This document shows positions 11,374-25,529 of a stretch of 64,000 nt of DNA, in pieces. The DNA comes from Xestospongia muta (taxonomy: Eukaryota > Porifera > Demospongiae > Haplosclerida > Petrosiidae): positions 8,420,919 through 8,484,918 of the forward strand of contig OY848921.1 of the NCBI GenBank assembly GCA_963693285.1. Direction: 5' to 3'. Numbering within the stretch: position 1 is the stretch's first letter; the number at the start of each line of letters is the position of its first letter. Under the pieces are notes generated by a model that saw nothing but the letters and a program-made list of their open reading frames with translations, was not told where the DNA came from and did not search any database. The position numbers were made by a program, and so were the translations under genes.

Positions 11374-12915
11374 ATGTTTACTTCTCTAACTTGGTGTTGC
11401 ATTCTTTGCAGTCTGTTAGCAATCTCTGCTGACAAACCAAATATTGTTATTTTGTTTGCAGATGACTTGGGATATGGAGATTTAGGATTTTATGGTCATC
11501 CTACAAGCACCACACCTAACTTGGATGCACTGGGTGAAGCTGGTCTTGCCTTCACACAATTTTACACAGCTAGTCCAGTATGCAGTCCATCCAGAGCAGC
11601 AATACTAACGGGAAGACTGCAGACTCGTACTGGTATTTGGCCTGGCGTATTTAATCCAGGTAATATTGGAGGTCTTCCTCACAATGAGACTACCATAGCT
11701 GAACTTATAAAACCTCAAGGTTACAAATCTGCAATCATTGGTAAATGGCATTTAGGTGTCGGTGATAATGGTACTTATTTACCAACAAATCAAGGATTTG
11801 ATTATTATATGGGTATCCCTTATTCTCATGATATGTGTCCTACACCAATTTGCTTCTATCCAAATGCACCTTGCATGGATCAAGGTCGAAAAGGTGAGAC
11901 TCCGTGTCCACTGTTTGAAAATACAGATATCATCCAACAACCTGCAGATTTTACTCACTTAGCTGTAAAATATTCTAATGCAGCTACTGGTTTCATCAAA
12001 TCTAATGCAGCAAGCAAGACACCATTCTTTTTATACATGGCATTTCAACACACTCACAAACCACAGTTCTCGGGTGAAATGTTCACTAACACCAGTATTA
12101 GAGGTATATTTGGAGATTCTTTAAGTGAACTTGACTGGCAAGTTGGAGAGATTATGAAGGCACTTCATGACTCTGGTGTATCAAGTAATACGTTTGTTTT
12201 TTTCACGGCTGATAATGGTCCTTCTTTGCATATGGGACCTCATGGTGGTAATGGTGGACCTCTTCGCTGTGGTAAAGGTACCACTTGGGAAGGAGGACAA
12301 CGGGAGCCTGCTATTGCGTGGTGGCCTGATCGAATAAAGCCAGGAAGAACAGCTGAGATGGCAGCAACAGTTGACTTATTACCAACAATAGCATCAATTA
12401 CTGGAGTCAAATTGCCTTCAGTGAAGTTAGACGGTTTAGATATGTCACCAATTTTGTTCAAAAATGAACCAAGTAGCCGAGACTATTATATTTACTATCC
12501 TAAGGACCCTAACCCAAGTATTGGTATATTTGCAGTGAGATGGAAGCAATATAAAATACACTATTATCAAGAAGGAAGCCATTGTCAAAATACGTATCCA
12601 GACATTGTGTGTCGTGGTAATTATACCAGATGCCAACTTAATCCTCCATTGCTTTTTAATTTATGGGATGACACAAGTGAGATGTACCCACTAGATGTGC
12701 AAATATATGCAGACATAATTCAGGAGATCAACAAGATCAAGTCGCAGTTTGAAGCCGAGATGATTTGGGGTGAATCTCAAATCCATCGGGGTAGCAAATC
12801 CAATCTTATGCCGTGTGCTAGTCCAGGCTGTTCCCCTTTTCCATCATGTTGTAAGACAAGCAGTAATAAATGGCGTAGTGATCTTTGGCATCACACCTCC
12901 AGCAACAGAGTTTAA
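11374..12915 (+). CDS. Arylsulfatase A-like sulfatase, secreted/lysosomal, single exon
   Basis: Type I sulfatase that hydrolyses sulfate esters, probably in lysosomes or outside the cell. The 513-residue product (human ARSA 507) begins with a signal peptide; the ATG at 11374 is chosen over an in-frame ATG at 11335 because it opens directly on that peptide. The metal-binding start is NIVILFADDLGYGD (Asp30, Asp31). The formylglycine motif CSPSR has its cysteine at residue 70, next to Cys69 of ARSA. GKWHLG, the HTHKP loop, FFTADNGP and LRCGKGTTWEGG follow in normal order. The Cys-rich C-terminus is typical of ARSA/GALNS types. No introns, as in the GH29 gene 2.2 kb upstream. Substrate not predictable from sequence; arylsulfatase, galactosamine-6-sulfatase-like or algal-sulfate activity are all possible. 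Confidence 0.93.
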   Translation: MFTSLTWCCILCSLLAISADKPNIVILFADDLGYGDLGFYGHPTSTTPNLDALGEAGLAFTQFYTASPVCSPSRAAILTGRLQTRTGIWPGVFNPGNIGGLPHNETTIAELIKPQGYKSAIIGKWHLGVGDNGTYLPTNQGFDYYMGIPYSHDMCPTPICFYPNAPCMDQGRKGETPCPLFENTDIIQQPADFTHLAVKYSNAATGFIKSNAASKTPFFLYMAFQHTHKPQFSGEMFTNTSIRGIFGDSLSELDWQVGEIMKALHDSGVSSNTFVFFTADNGPSLHMGPHGGNGGPLRCGKGTTWEGGQREPAIAWWPDRIKPGRTAEMAATVDLLPTIASITGVKLPSVKLDGLDMSPILFKNEPSSRDYYIYYPKDPNPSIGIFAVRWKQYKIHYYQEGSHCQNTYPDIVCRGNYTRCQLNPPLLFNLWDDTSEMYPLDVQIYADIIQEINKIKSQFEAEMIWGESQIHRGSKSNLMPCASPGCSPFPSCCKTSSNKWRSDLWHHTSSNRV

Positions 12916-13131
12916 AAGTTTTATTTATAAGAAGTTATGCTTCCTATAAAAAGCTACAGTAACTGTTTGCTCCATAAATGTGCTGTATGCTGCATTGTTT
13001 CTCTACTTATTATCTTATCTTGTAGTGTTTCAATCTTTTAATCTTATTTTAGCAACTCACATAAAGTGAAAATCTGTTAATAATTAAAAATGGGAGGTAT
13101 TGAATCATTCTGTTAATATTTAGTGATTTAG

Positions 13132-13581
13132 TCATGTCTCTTTCTTTGTAGTTGCAGTTTTATTGGCTAACTGTTTCTTTAGTTTGTCATAGAGCACTGA
13201 TGTCAATGTTAAGGAATTAAACACAGCAAGTATTACAAATATAATACCGATTACTACAACCTAGAAAAAGAAAATAGAATAAAATATTTACAAATTAATA
13301 AAACATTAGTGTTGTATTTTGTTACATAATATAATATAGTTTATGTTGTTAAAATTTAATAACCAGTAATATCTTTACCTGCCAACGTTGACAATCTTCA
13401 TCAATTAATACCATTTGATAAACAGTGTAGGCATTATAAAACTGAAATATCTATATGTAAGTGAATAGATAGTTATCAATACAAAAATATGATATATGAC
13501 TAACATATATACCAATGAGACAAATGACAAGAAATAAAAAGTCAGACACTAATGATAACTGAGATTCTGGAGGGAGGGAGG

Positions 13582-13670
<89 letters not shown>

Positions 13671-14907
13671 ATGTAACAAAGAATAGTCATGCTCCTCACC
13701 TTGTGTGATCATCATGTGATGACTTTTACCCATTGCAACTTCTCGATATAATTTTGCACGTTGGTATACAAATTGAACTATCATAACACAACCTAAATAT
13801 AATAAGATTATAACTATTAATAAGTTATATTAAATAACATACTGAGACAGAATATGAAAAACATGAATTGAGGCTTAAAGGAAGTATAACAAGGTCCAGG
13901 AGGCCTAGAGAAATTGTGTGTGTGTGTGTGTGGGTGGGTATAAGGAGAGTCAGCTATTTCTTTACAATTTATTATGTACCAAATTAAAGAAATTGCTGCC
14001 AATAAGACACTGCAGTAATGATGTACTAACCACCACAATTTTATTCTAAGAAACAGAATAATTTTAAAATACTATAATTGAGTTATTTTATACCTCGATC
14101 CATTTCCTCTAAGTATAAGCTCTCTCAATGTAACAGTGAAAAAATACCACACACAAACGCAGTGAACTAGAGCACTAGGAAGTCTGCAATTCGGGAAATA
14201 TTTATAAAATGAATGAACGAAGATTGATGTCACTTTTCAAAATAATGACAGATAAAATTGATAGGTAACGTACTGATATTCATTGAAAATCAGACTAATG
14301 ATAGATAATATCATCATTAAAATAGTATTGAACATTTTGAACTTTTCATACTCCTGTTTAAAAGCTAATCTACAAAAAGTATCGCAAGTGAGAATCATGT
14401 AACATCTTGACTGACTTATCTTCTTTGTTGCTCAAAGTAAGATTAATATTACCAATGATCAAACTTAACACAAGCCTAAGAAATAGGAATGAGGAAATGG
14501 AATAGAAAAATGTGGTGTAAATTAATGATAGTTGTAATTTGCATACGTGGGCGGATGAGGAAAGGTGGTTTTCATGTCAGACAAACTTGTTAACATTGTC
14601 TTCAATTCAGATTTTTCACTTTTGTTCCTAAAAGTGGGTGTGGTTATAAATGAGTGTGGTCATTGATTTACTTACTGACAAGTATCGAGTTGATGTTCAA
14701 CCATATTTGATACTCTAGAAACTGAACTGTGACATTTTTTTTCTGCTTTGTTTAATTGTAGACGTAAATTGTTGAGTTCTTTAAACTCAGTCTGGAAAGA
14801 AACACAATTAAATAAAATGAGAGTTATAACATTATCTATCTTACTCTAACGTCATGGAAAGCAGATTTGAGCTCGTTGAATTTCTCGCTATTCTCGACTT
14901 CAGCCAT
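13132..14907 (-). CDS. TMEM120: TMEM120 (TACAN/NET29) membrane protein
   Basis: Multi-pass nuclear-envelope/ER membrane protein related in fold to fatty-acid elongases; TMEM120A was proposed as a mechanosensitive channel and as a CoA-binding protein. Twelve exons in phase, 326 residues (human 343): 14845-14907, 14676-14791, 14547-14627, 14416-14475, 14274-14369, 14094-14183, 13980-14045, 13843-13904, 13700-13792, 13505-13566, 13379-13441 and 13132-13260. An N-terminal coiled coil precedes LVLSLIIGNINLTLSN, EYEKFKMFNTILMMI, WYFFTVTLRELIL, WWLVHHY (conserved His pair), WPPGPCYTSFKPQF, VYQRAKLYR and a last TM helix with a Lys-rich tail. Two introns hold microsatellites ((CA)n, (CT)n) beside their acceptors. 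The 13505 donor (TAT|GTTAGT) was selected because it keeps the frame. Confidence 0.94.
13570..13668. repeat. (GA)n microsatellite, CT on the TMEM120 sense strand
   Basis: About 90 bp of GA dinucleotides after three GGGA units on the plus strand. In the TMEM120 transcript this reads as a long CU tract ending CCCUCCCUCCAG at the 3' splice site of exon 10, so it serves as the polypyrimidine tract. Confidence 0.95.
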
Positions 14908-14963
14908 TGTGGGAAAATCACCAAAAGGAGGGCGGGACAAGCTGTTACTGTCATCATGGTAAC
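14908..14963. promoter_or_regulatory. Bidirectional promoter, TMEM120 / unrecognised gene
   Basis: 56 bp between divergent start codons, the shortest head-to-head spacer in the window apart from the alternative fucosidase start. A GGAGGGCGGG GC-box-like element lies near 14926. Confidence 0.5.
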
Positions 14964-15891
14964 ATGGCTGACCCATGTGGTGGAAGTGTTGCAGAACCAC
15001 CCGAGAAGAAGAAACGCCTGGATTTAAAGACAAAGAAACGAGATAGATTATTGTTTAGTAGACAAGTTACTGGTGACCCCAACAAGACAGAAACAAAATC
15101 GCTAAATAATCCATCTTGTATAAAACTCTCCAGCTCAATGTTGTATGTTAAAACTTTAGAAGATAATGTAAGTATTGTTTATTGCAGGAAAGTGATGTAC
15201 GGGTCTGTACTCTCCAATGAAGAAGTCAAGTCATTTCCCAAATCCCAAGTTAGAAAGTTTCATCTTATCATTCACTTAATTACTATACTAATTGCAGTTG
15301 ATACAGTCATATGAGGAGGACATACCCACGTCATGTGGTCCACAGTCCAACTTGTGGACTACTTTACCTTCCCCTGACTACACCCATCTCACTCGTCAAG
15401 GACTCCACCCTCTAATAATGGAACCTGTTGACGAAAGAGGATCAAAAAATCTGGTTTCCAAGGTAACAATATAAATAAATTTATTATGACAATAATTTTA
15501 ATTGCAACAGTTAAGTAATGATTTTATTGCAGTATCATCAAATGATATTACAAATAAGATACCAGACAAACCAGTTATGAAAACCGGTTTATTTCCAGCA
15601 ACAACTGAGATTACAAGCGAGAATATACTCGACAAACCAGTTATCATAACTAGTTCACCTTTGACAAGAACTAATCAAACAAGCTCAAAACTTGCAGTAA
15701 ATAAAAGCAGAAAATCAGGTGTAACTGTTTTCTCTTCAAGCATTCAAAAAGCTATGTCACAACAACAAGGACAAGCTCGGAGAATGCCACCTTCTAGTAC
15801 CTCGTTACAAGTGGGTGTGGTCACTGATGATGATGATTTGGATGACTTTGATGAAATTGTTAAGGATATGGATTTTTCTGTATATGACTGA
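14964..15891 (+). CDS. Unrecognised small nuclear-type protein
   Basis: Not recognised. Exons read with confidence: 14964-15167 (basic N-terminus with EPPEKKKRLDLKTKKRDR, a likely nuclear localisation signal), 15298-15462, and 15511-15891 (Ser/Thr-rich, ending in an acidic DDDDLDDFDEIVKDMDF tail). These three join in phase 0 to give 249 residues. A 15-nt microexon after the AG at 15188 could insert five residues (ESDVR) but has a weak donor. No domain is evident; the protein looks mostly disordered with short linear motifs. It faces TMEM120 head-to-head and meets FAAP24 tail-to-tail with the stops about 14 bp apart. Confidence 0.6.
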
Positions 15892-15904
15892 ATGAAATAA
15901 TTTA

Positions 15905-16878
15905 TTATTTTAATTTAGAGTGTAAATAAGAGTAAACTTGGTTTGCTGTAGTAATACCTAATGTATTTATAAGATCCTAAAAAACTATTTAAATAATGGA
16001 GTTATTAATAGGGGTGCTTACTTCATGAGATGCTGCAGCTACCTGACTTATACCTGCATTCATTAACATATAATAATTGATATTTGCATATTAAAAATAG
16101 TTCTTACATCCAAAATTTGTCAACAATGTTTTTCCTTTCATTGGGCCTGTTTGTGGTAAACATTGAACAGTTTGTAATATTGTAGAATGTGAGGGAAGAT
16201 GGCATGATGAGATTGGACTGTTGCCTGGTTGATGATGCAATTGGACCTATCAAAGATGTATCAATTATAGACCAAATATATTAACAGTAGTCTCATGCAA
16301 CCAGCCTCTTTCCATCCATTTATCAATCCATCCATTCATTGTCTAACTAAATTTTTGATGTAAACAGCTGCATTCTGTGGAGAGTCTACTGTTATTAGTA
16401 ACATTCCCACATGAAAAACTACCAAGTCTTGAATTTGAGGAAAATATTTTTCACTAACTGCATTACATTCACATAAGACCACTGGTTTTCTACTACTCTA
16501 GAAATGGAATATCAAGTCGTGATACATATGTATTTGAGGCTCACCTGTTGTAAACTTTTAAGACGTTTGTCGTTTTCAGGTGAGAACTGGACAAGGTCTT
16601 GTTCTGATAACCACTGGATGGCTATTCCTTCTCCTACCCAAATATCAATATATTCATCACAACCTTTCCTAGCAGGCTGAAACTGAACATTGAGGTGTTC
16701 TATTAATAAATTTATGAGATAAAACAAGAGATAGGCACCAGTATTCTGTATAGAAAGTACCTTTTATTGCATAATAAAGTGAAGAGTCTACTAACTCTTC
16801 TCTCAATGTAACAACCCCATGAATTTTCTTAGCCATGTTGGTGGGCGTGACTGTATCACCATGTGGAGGGAGTGTCAT
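15905..16878 (-). CDS. FAAP24: Fanconi anemia core complex-associated protein 24
   Basis: FAAP24 pairs with FANCM, binds ssDNA and branched DNA, and recruits the Fanconi core complex to stalled forks. Six exons: 16761-16878, 16545-16699, 16348-16497, 16108-16246, 16022-16053 and 15905-15976, in phase, 221 residues (human 215). The N-terminal half is an inactive XPF-type nuclease fold; diagnostic are VVLCECNAVSEKYFPQIQDL and VVFHVGMLLITVDS. The C-terminal double helix-hairpin-helix reads LLTNFGCISQVAAASHEDL then GITTANQVYSYL, aligning with LLLQKFPSIQQL of the human protein. A second in-frame ATG 14 codons downstream (MAKKIHG) could be the real start. Confidence is good because motif order and length both match. 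Confidence 0.85.
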
Positions 16879-16889
16879 AGTAATTTTTG

Positions 16890-17700
16890 TCCTAGGTTAA
16901 AAATTATCTGTTATTTTTATTCCGTGGGATAAAATTTATCAATCAATTTTTATCTTATGACAAGAAATACCAGAAAAGTTTTATCCTACCAACAAAAATT
17001 TATCCTAGGACAAAAAAGTTACTGACAATTTTTTATCCTATATATAATATAGGATGAGTTTTCTCAAGATAATTTTTATCCTAAGATTAAATATTTCAAA
17101 TCATTTTCTATGTTAAAAAACTATTGATCAAGTAGATGGAGATAATTATAAGTTATTCATGTTAGGCAAAAAGACAGCAATTAATAATAATGATCTTGTT
17201 AAATAATACAAATTTATTTTAATTTAAAACATTCTCAATACATTTTGTCATAAAATAGTAACACATAATGTAATTGTTGGTGCTCAGAAATGTTGTTAAA
17301 TTCCATTAAAAAGTAAAAAAGATTCATTAATTTACATGTACATGTACCAGCAGAATAAGGAGCATTATTATAATAGTTTTAACAATTTAAATAATGCAAC
17401 TTTTCTATCTCCTATCCAATTTACCTGTTTATCTTTCCTCAATAAATAAAATAATTCACCATCATTCACAACAAACTTCTCTGCCTTTTTCTTATTTATC
17501 TTCTAGTAGCAGTGTATTCTTCTAAATATCTTTTTCCACAATATATATACAATTGGAATTAGCCATTTTGGTCTGATAGGACAAAAATTTACAACAGCGG
17601 ACAAAAAATCTCTGTAACGGTTGAATTATTTTGTTCTAGGACAAAATTTTTTTAGGGGGAACAAATTTTTTCTTGACAATTAGGTCAATGGTAAAGTTCG
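16890..17700. mobile_element. Candidate degenerate MITE-like element between FAAP24 and CZIB
   Basis: An AT-rich block holding clusters of a TTTT(G/A)TCCTA motif on its left (about 16890-17090) and the opposite orientation, TAGGACAAAA, on its right (about 17570-17650). Inverted clusters of short subterminal motifs around a non-coding core are typical of non-autonomous DNA transposons. No clean terminal inverted repeat or target-site duplication could be defined, so this is tentative. It makes this the longest head-to-head spacer in the window (838 bp between start codons). Confidence 0.35.
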
Positions 17701-17716
17701 AGAAAGTTCTGCTGTA

Positions 17717-18559
17717 ATGGTGGTAAGTTTTACCTTGATATTAGTCTATTCCTTTTGTTCAATAGAAAATAGCTCTACAATTCAAGGCCACTTTGGATGG
17801 CATTACTAATTTAAAGCCTAGTGATTCAGATTTTCGGTGGTACCTCAAAGTATAATATCAGAAAAATAATAATTTATCTTTTAAATTTATTTTTTAGCTT
17901 CGTTGTAATAACTGTGGTGATGTGACTGAAAAATGGAACTATGTCACTCTGGCAGTAAGTAGTTACCTGGCTCATTCTCATCCCTGCAGACTTTGGGGTT
18001 TGAGAATGAGACCGGATGAAGTACTATGAACTTTATTTTTATAGGAGAACCAACCTCTAAAAGGTAGTCGAGGTAGCGCTAGTCTTGTCACTAAATGTAA
18101 GATGTGTTCAAGAGAGAACTCACTAAGTATGTCTGTCTTATAATGATTCTCCATATTGTTGTTTCATTAGATATATTAGAGGACCACATCAAACCTTATA
18201 ATGTAAGTCTGTTATTAGTACCTTTTAGTATGGTGTGTTCTCTTTAGTTAGAAGACAGTGATCAGTTTAAAAGTGTTGTAGCTTTTGATTGTAGAGGTTT
18301 GGAACCAGTTGATTTTGATCCCAGGGTTAATAAAAACTTCCCTTTTAACAATCAAAATATTTGTATTTTTCCAGTCTGGATTTACTGCTGAAGGTCATGA
18401 TAGTGGTAGTGTTTTTTCTGATATAGACTTGGGAACTAAGGTAACTTTGTGCATAACGTATTGTCTCCAGTTCTTATATAGGAGTGGACAGATTATGATG
18501 AGAAAGCTGCAGCACCAGTGTCAATATTTGAGATTGAACACCAATTTATAAAAATGTAA
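17717..18559 (+). CDS. CZIB: CXXC motif-containing zinc-binding protein (C1orf123 family, UPF0587)
   Basis: Small zinc-binding protein of the DUF866/UPF0587 family; molecular role poorly known. Eight exons: 17717-17722 (only Met-Val), 17766-17849, 17898-17954, 18045-18126, 18171-18202, 18248-18325, 18375-18440 and 18482-18559. The product is 160 residues, the same as human. Signatures: KIALQFKATLDGITNL, DFRWYLK, the first zinc pair CNNC, GSRGSASLV, the second pair CKMC followed by SREN, HIKPYN, FDCRGLEPVDFDP and the C-terminal EWTDYDEKA. All four metal cysteines are present. The six-base first coding exon is unusual but in phase. Confidence 0.95.
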
Positions 18560-18692
18560 ATAAAAACTTTTAAATGTAAAAAAAAGCAAATTGAAAACTT
18601 GTTATTAAAATGTGCGGAAAAATTGCATTTATAAAGTTATTGTGTTCTCTATAAAAAGTATTTTATGTTTTAACAGTGACTCCAATGTCTTA

Positions 18693-19520
18693 TTAACAGC
18701 ATTTGTATGCTCTAAGGCCATCAGCTACATTCATAGAGAATATGGCCAATGGAGGGAGATAAAATGACAAACTAACAATCACCATAGCCAATTGAGCACA
18801 CCAGGCGACCTCACAACGCCCACGTACATAATAGTCTGCAGTCTGGCCACAAAATTGGCGGGCAAACTCAGAGTGGTAGACAAGAGGGAAAAGGACCATA
18901 CCAGCAATGAGAAAGATACCTATGATTTGAAAGATTATAACTACTGTCTCTTTACATTCATTCATCCATCCATCCATCCATTCATTCATCCATCCATCCA
19001 TCCATTCATTCATACATCCAAATAGTTGGAGGACAAATGCAACGAGATACATCGATTGTTCTTTGATTCTTGGTTTGCAATAAGCTATTATTCCAATGAT
19101 CAAAGACAACATCAATAGACCAGTACCAAGACCATAACTTAAACTCCCAGTGAATAGAAATGCAATATCCTTGATTTCAATTGTAGCCAATTGGGTTTGA
19201 TTATCAGGGACAAACTCAGGATAGACATAAAGAGTGCATATCTCTCCAATTGACGAATCTTTTCCTGTTCCTGGTGTGTAGCACATATAAAAGAGACCAG
19301 TTTTAATGTTTATTGCCTGAAGAGCAGTAGTTGGTTGCTTAATGGTTGTCCAGTATGGGAAAGCTGCACTTATAACAAGACCTGCTATAATCAAGAAGGT
19401 GGAGACTATCCAGACTGTTGAAGCAACTGAAATGCCTGATACTGTCACTGGCCTTGGTACAAGTTTGTGCGAGCTGTTGGACTCGATCAAGTTGCGACGG
19501 CTGCTGCTACGGCTTGCCAT
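18693..19520 (-). CDS. LHFPL-type tetraspan membrane protein
   Basis: Four-helix membrane protein of the LHFP-like family (claudin/PMP22 superfamily); vertebrate members are partners of hair-cell channels and GABA-A receptors. Exons 19016-19520 and 18693-18919 give 243 residues. The first helix follows a Ser-rich N-terminus (STVWIVSTFLIIAGLVISAA), then an extracellular loop beginning FPYWT with conserved Trp, helices 2 and 3 including QLFGCIFLIAGMVLFPL, SEFARQFCG, and helix 4 before a Cys-rich end. The 96-bp intron (18920-19015) is a multiple of three without stops, so the unspliced frame is open; splicing is inferred because it restores the helix-3 continuity typical of the family. It contains an (ATCC)n-like repeat. 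Confidence 0.82.
   Translation of the reverse strand: MASRSSSRRNLIESNSSHKLVPRPVTVSGISVASTVWIVSTFLIIAGLVISAAFPYWTTIKQPTTALQAINIKTGLFYMCYTPGTGKDSSIGEICTLYVYPEFVPDNQTQLATIEIKDIAFLFTGSLSYGLGTGLLMLSLIIGIIAYCKPRIKEQSMYLVAFVLQLFGCMNEWMDGWMNEWMDGWMNECKETVVIIFQIIGIFLIAGMVLFPLVYHSEFARQFCGQTADYYVRGRCEVAWCAQLAMVIVSLSFYLPPLAIFSMNVADGLRAYKCC
18955..19016. repeat. (CATC)n-like repeat inside the LHFPL intron
   Basis: CATC/CATT tetranucleotide repeats, interrupted, about 60 bp. On the gene's strand it would encode a Met-Asn-Glu-Trp-Met-Asp repeat if retained, because the intron is in frame. Confidence 0.9.
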
Positions 19521-19769
19521 GTTATATGTTTGCTGCTAGTTCTGGCTTTTCTCTGTCTTTTCTGCCCCACCCTGATGGTTGCAAATTTGTAAACATATGG
19601 GTGGGGCTAGTACGCTTGCGCAAAAATGAAAGGGCGTGGTTATACAGTTACGGAAATGAACGGGAACATTTTGAAATTTATATAGAAATGCAATAGGGAA
19701 TAAGGGCTCTATTCCGTATACTAATTAATCAGATCTTCGGCTAATCCCGTATACTATTATAACAAACCA
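19521..19769. promoter_or_regulatory. Bidirectional promoter, LHFPL-type gene / TEN1
   Basis: 249 bp between divergent start codons. A GTGGGGC segment and a GGGCGTGG box lie at about 19600-19640. No TATA box next to either start is obvious. Confidence 0.4.
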
Positions 19770-20111
19770 ATGGCATTAGATTATGCTCCATTCATACCTA
19801 TATCAGAAATACAAAGAACTGACAAATGTCTTGTACGTACTGTAGGTTATGCCCGGCAATTAGATGCAGCCAACCAGTTACTTTCTCTTGAATACAATGG
19901 GTCTACATGTACTATTGATATACGGTACATCCATCCCTTCCTATACCGGCCAGGTTTGGTCTATCAGTTTATTGGAGAACTGCTAACAAGAGACGAAGGA
20001 AGTAGCACAGTTACTAGAAATGTTGTCTTAAAGGCTCACTTGTATAGAGAAATGACAGGATTGGATATCGAGTTATATTATCATGTTCAGAGTCTACGAA
20101 AACAATCTTAA
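19770..20111 (+). CDS. TEN1: CST complex subunit TEN1-like OB-fold protein
   Basis: Smallest subunit of the CTC1-STN1-TEN1 complex, which binds telomeric and other ssDNA and recruits polymerase alpha for C-strand fill-in. Single exon, 113 residues (human 122). After a short N-terminus come OB-fold strands (KCLVRTVGYARQLDAANQLL, TCTIDIRYIHPF, YQFIGELLTRD) and the C-terminal segment NVVLKAHLYREMTGLDIELY, which matches the human pattern SVVKARVLTCVEGMNLPLLE. Identity is low overall, as is usual for TEN1, so the call rests on size, strand order and this C-terminal match. Another small OB-fold protein is the main alternative. Confidence 0.72.
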   Translation: MALDYAPFIPISEIQRTDKCLVRTVGYARQLDAANQLLSLEYNGSTCTIDIRYIHPFLYRPGLVYQFIGELLTRDEGSSTVTRNVVLKAHLYREMTGLDIELYYHVQSLRKQS

Positions 20112-20352
20112 CTTAAAATTATTTGTATAAATTTACTTAAAATGTATGTACTTAAATTAATTAAAGAAACAAAATTAATAAATAAGTTTTCTACGTTAAT
20201 TTTAGATTTAATATACTGCTCTGAAATGACATTATATAAAATTCGTGAAAAGCACAAATCTCGTTTGGTCAAAAACTAGACTATCTGATTAACAACTAAT
20301 GATAAAACAAGACACAGAAAACAGACTGAATTACAAATTACAAGGGGAGTAC

Positions 20353-25107
<4,755 letters not shown>

Positions 25108-25529
25108 TTCTCAGCTGTAGTACTACAATCTCTTGTATCAATGTCGTCCCCTCGCGAATCAGTCCACTTCACGCATACTTTAATACCGGCATAATAAATA
25201 GGAAGTTCCGGTTAAGACGTCACGTGACGTTTACATTGTTTATATCAGTGTACATTACATAGTAGGAAACAAATTTGAAATTAATTTTATGTAAAGAATA
25301 ACTTTCTATATTTGGTCATATCATGAACGGTCACAAATTGATATAGATGCACTACAACTAATCTTGATGCCACATAGCCTGATTCTCAATCATTGTACAT
25401 GAGTATCAGGATTATATAATTCTTTAACCAAATAAAAATATTTTGTGAAGAAAGAGTTAAATAATCACGTTTCATTTACACTAGAAATATCAGAGAAAGA
25501 GATAAGTAATAGCAGAAACAAATAAAGTA
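25108..25529. other. Spacer between GRK start and PPIE stop
   Basis: 422 bp. The GRK-proximal third should hold the GRK promoter, including a 14-bp palindrome at 25217-25230. The rest is AT-rich and presumably PPIE 3' UTR. No ORF of note. Confidence 0.5.
25217..25230. promoter_or_regulatory. Palindrome ACGTCACGTGACGT (overlapping E-box and CRE half-sites)
   Basis: A perfect 14-bp palindrome with a central CACGTG E-box flanked by two TGACGT half-sites (CRE/ATF type), about 110 bp upstream of the GRK ATG. It resembles sites for USF/MITF-type bHLH-Zip and CREB/ATF bZIP factors; use as a GRK promoter element is inferred from position only. Confidence 0.4.

Noticed and set aside
7806..12915. Bacterial contamination in the assembly at the GH29 and sulfatase genes
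   Set aside because: Both lie between correctly spliced eukaryotic genes with continuous sequence and similar AT content; intronless does not mean foreign contig.
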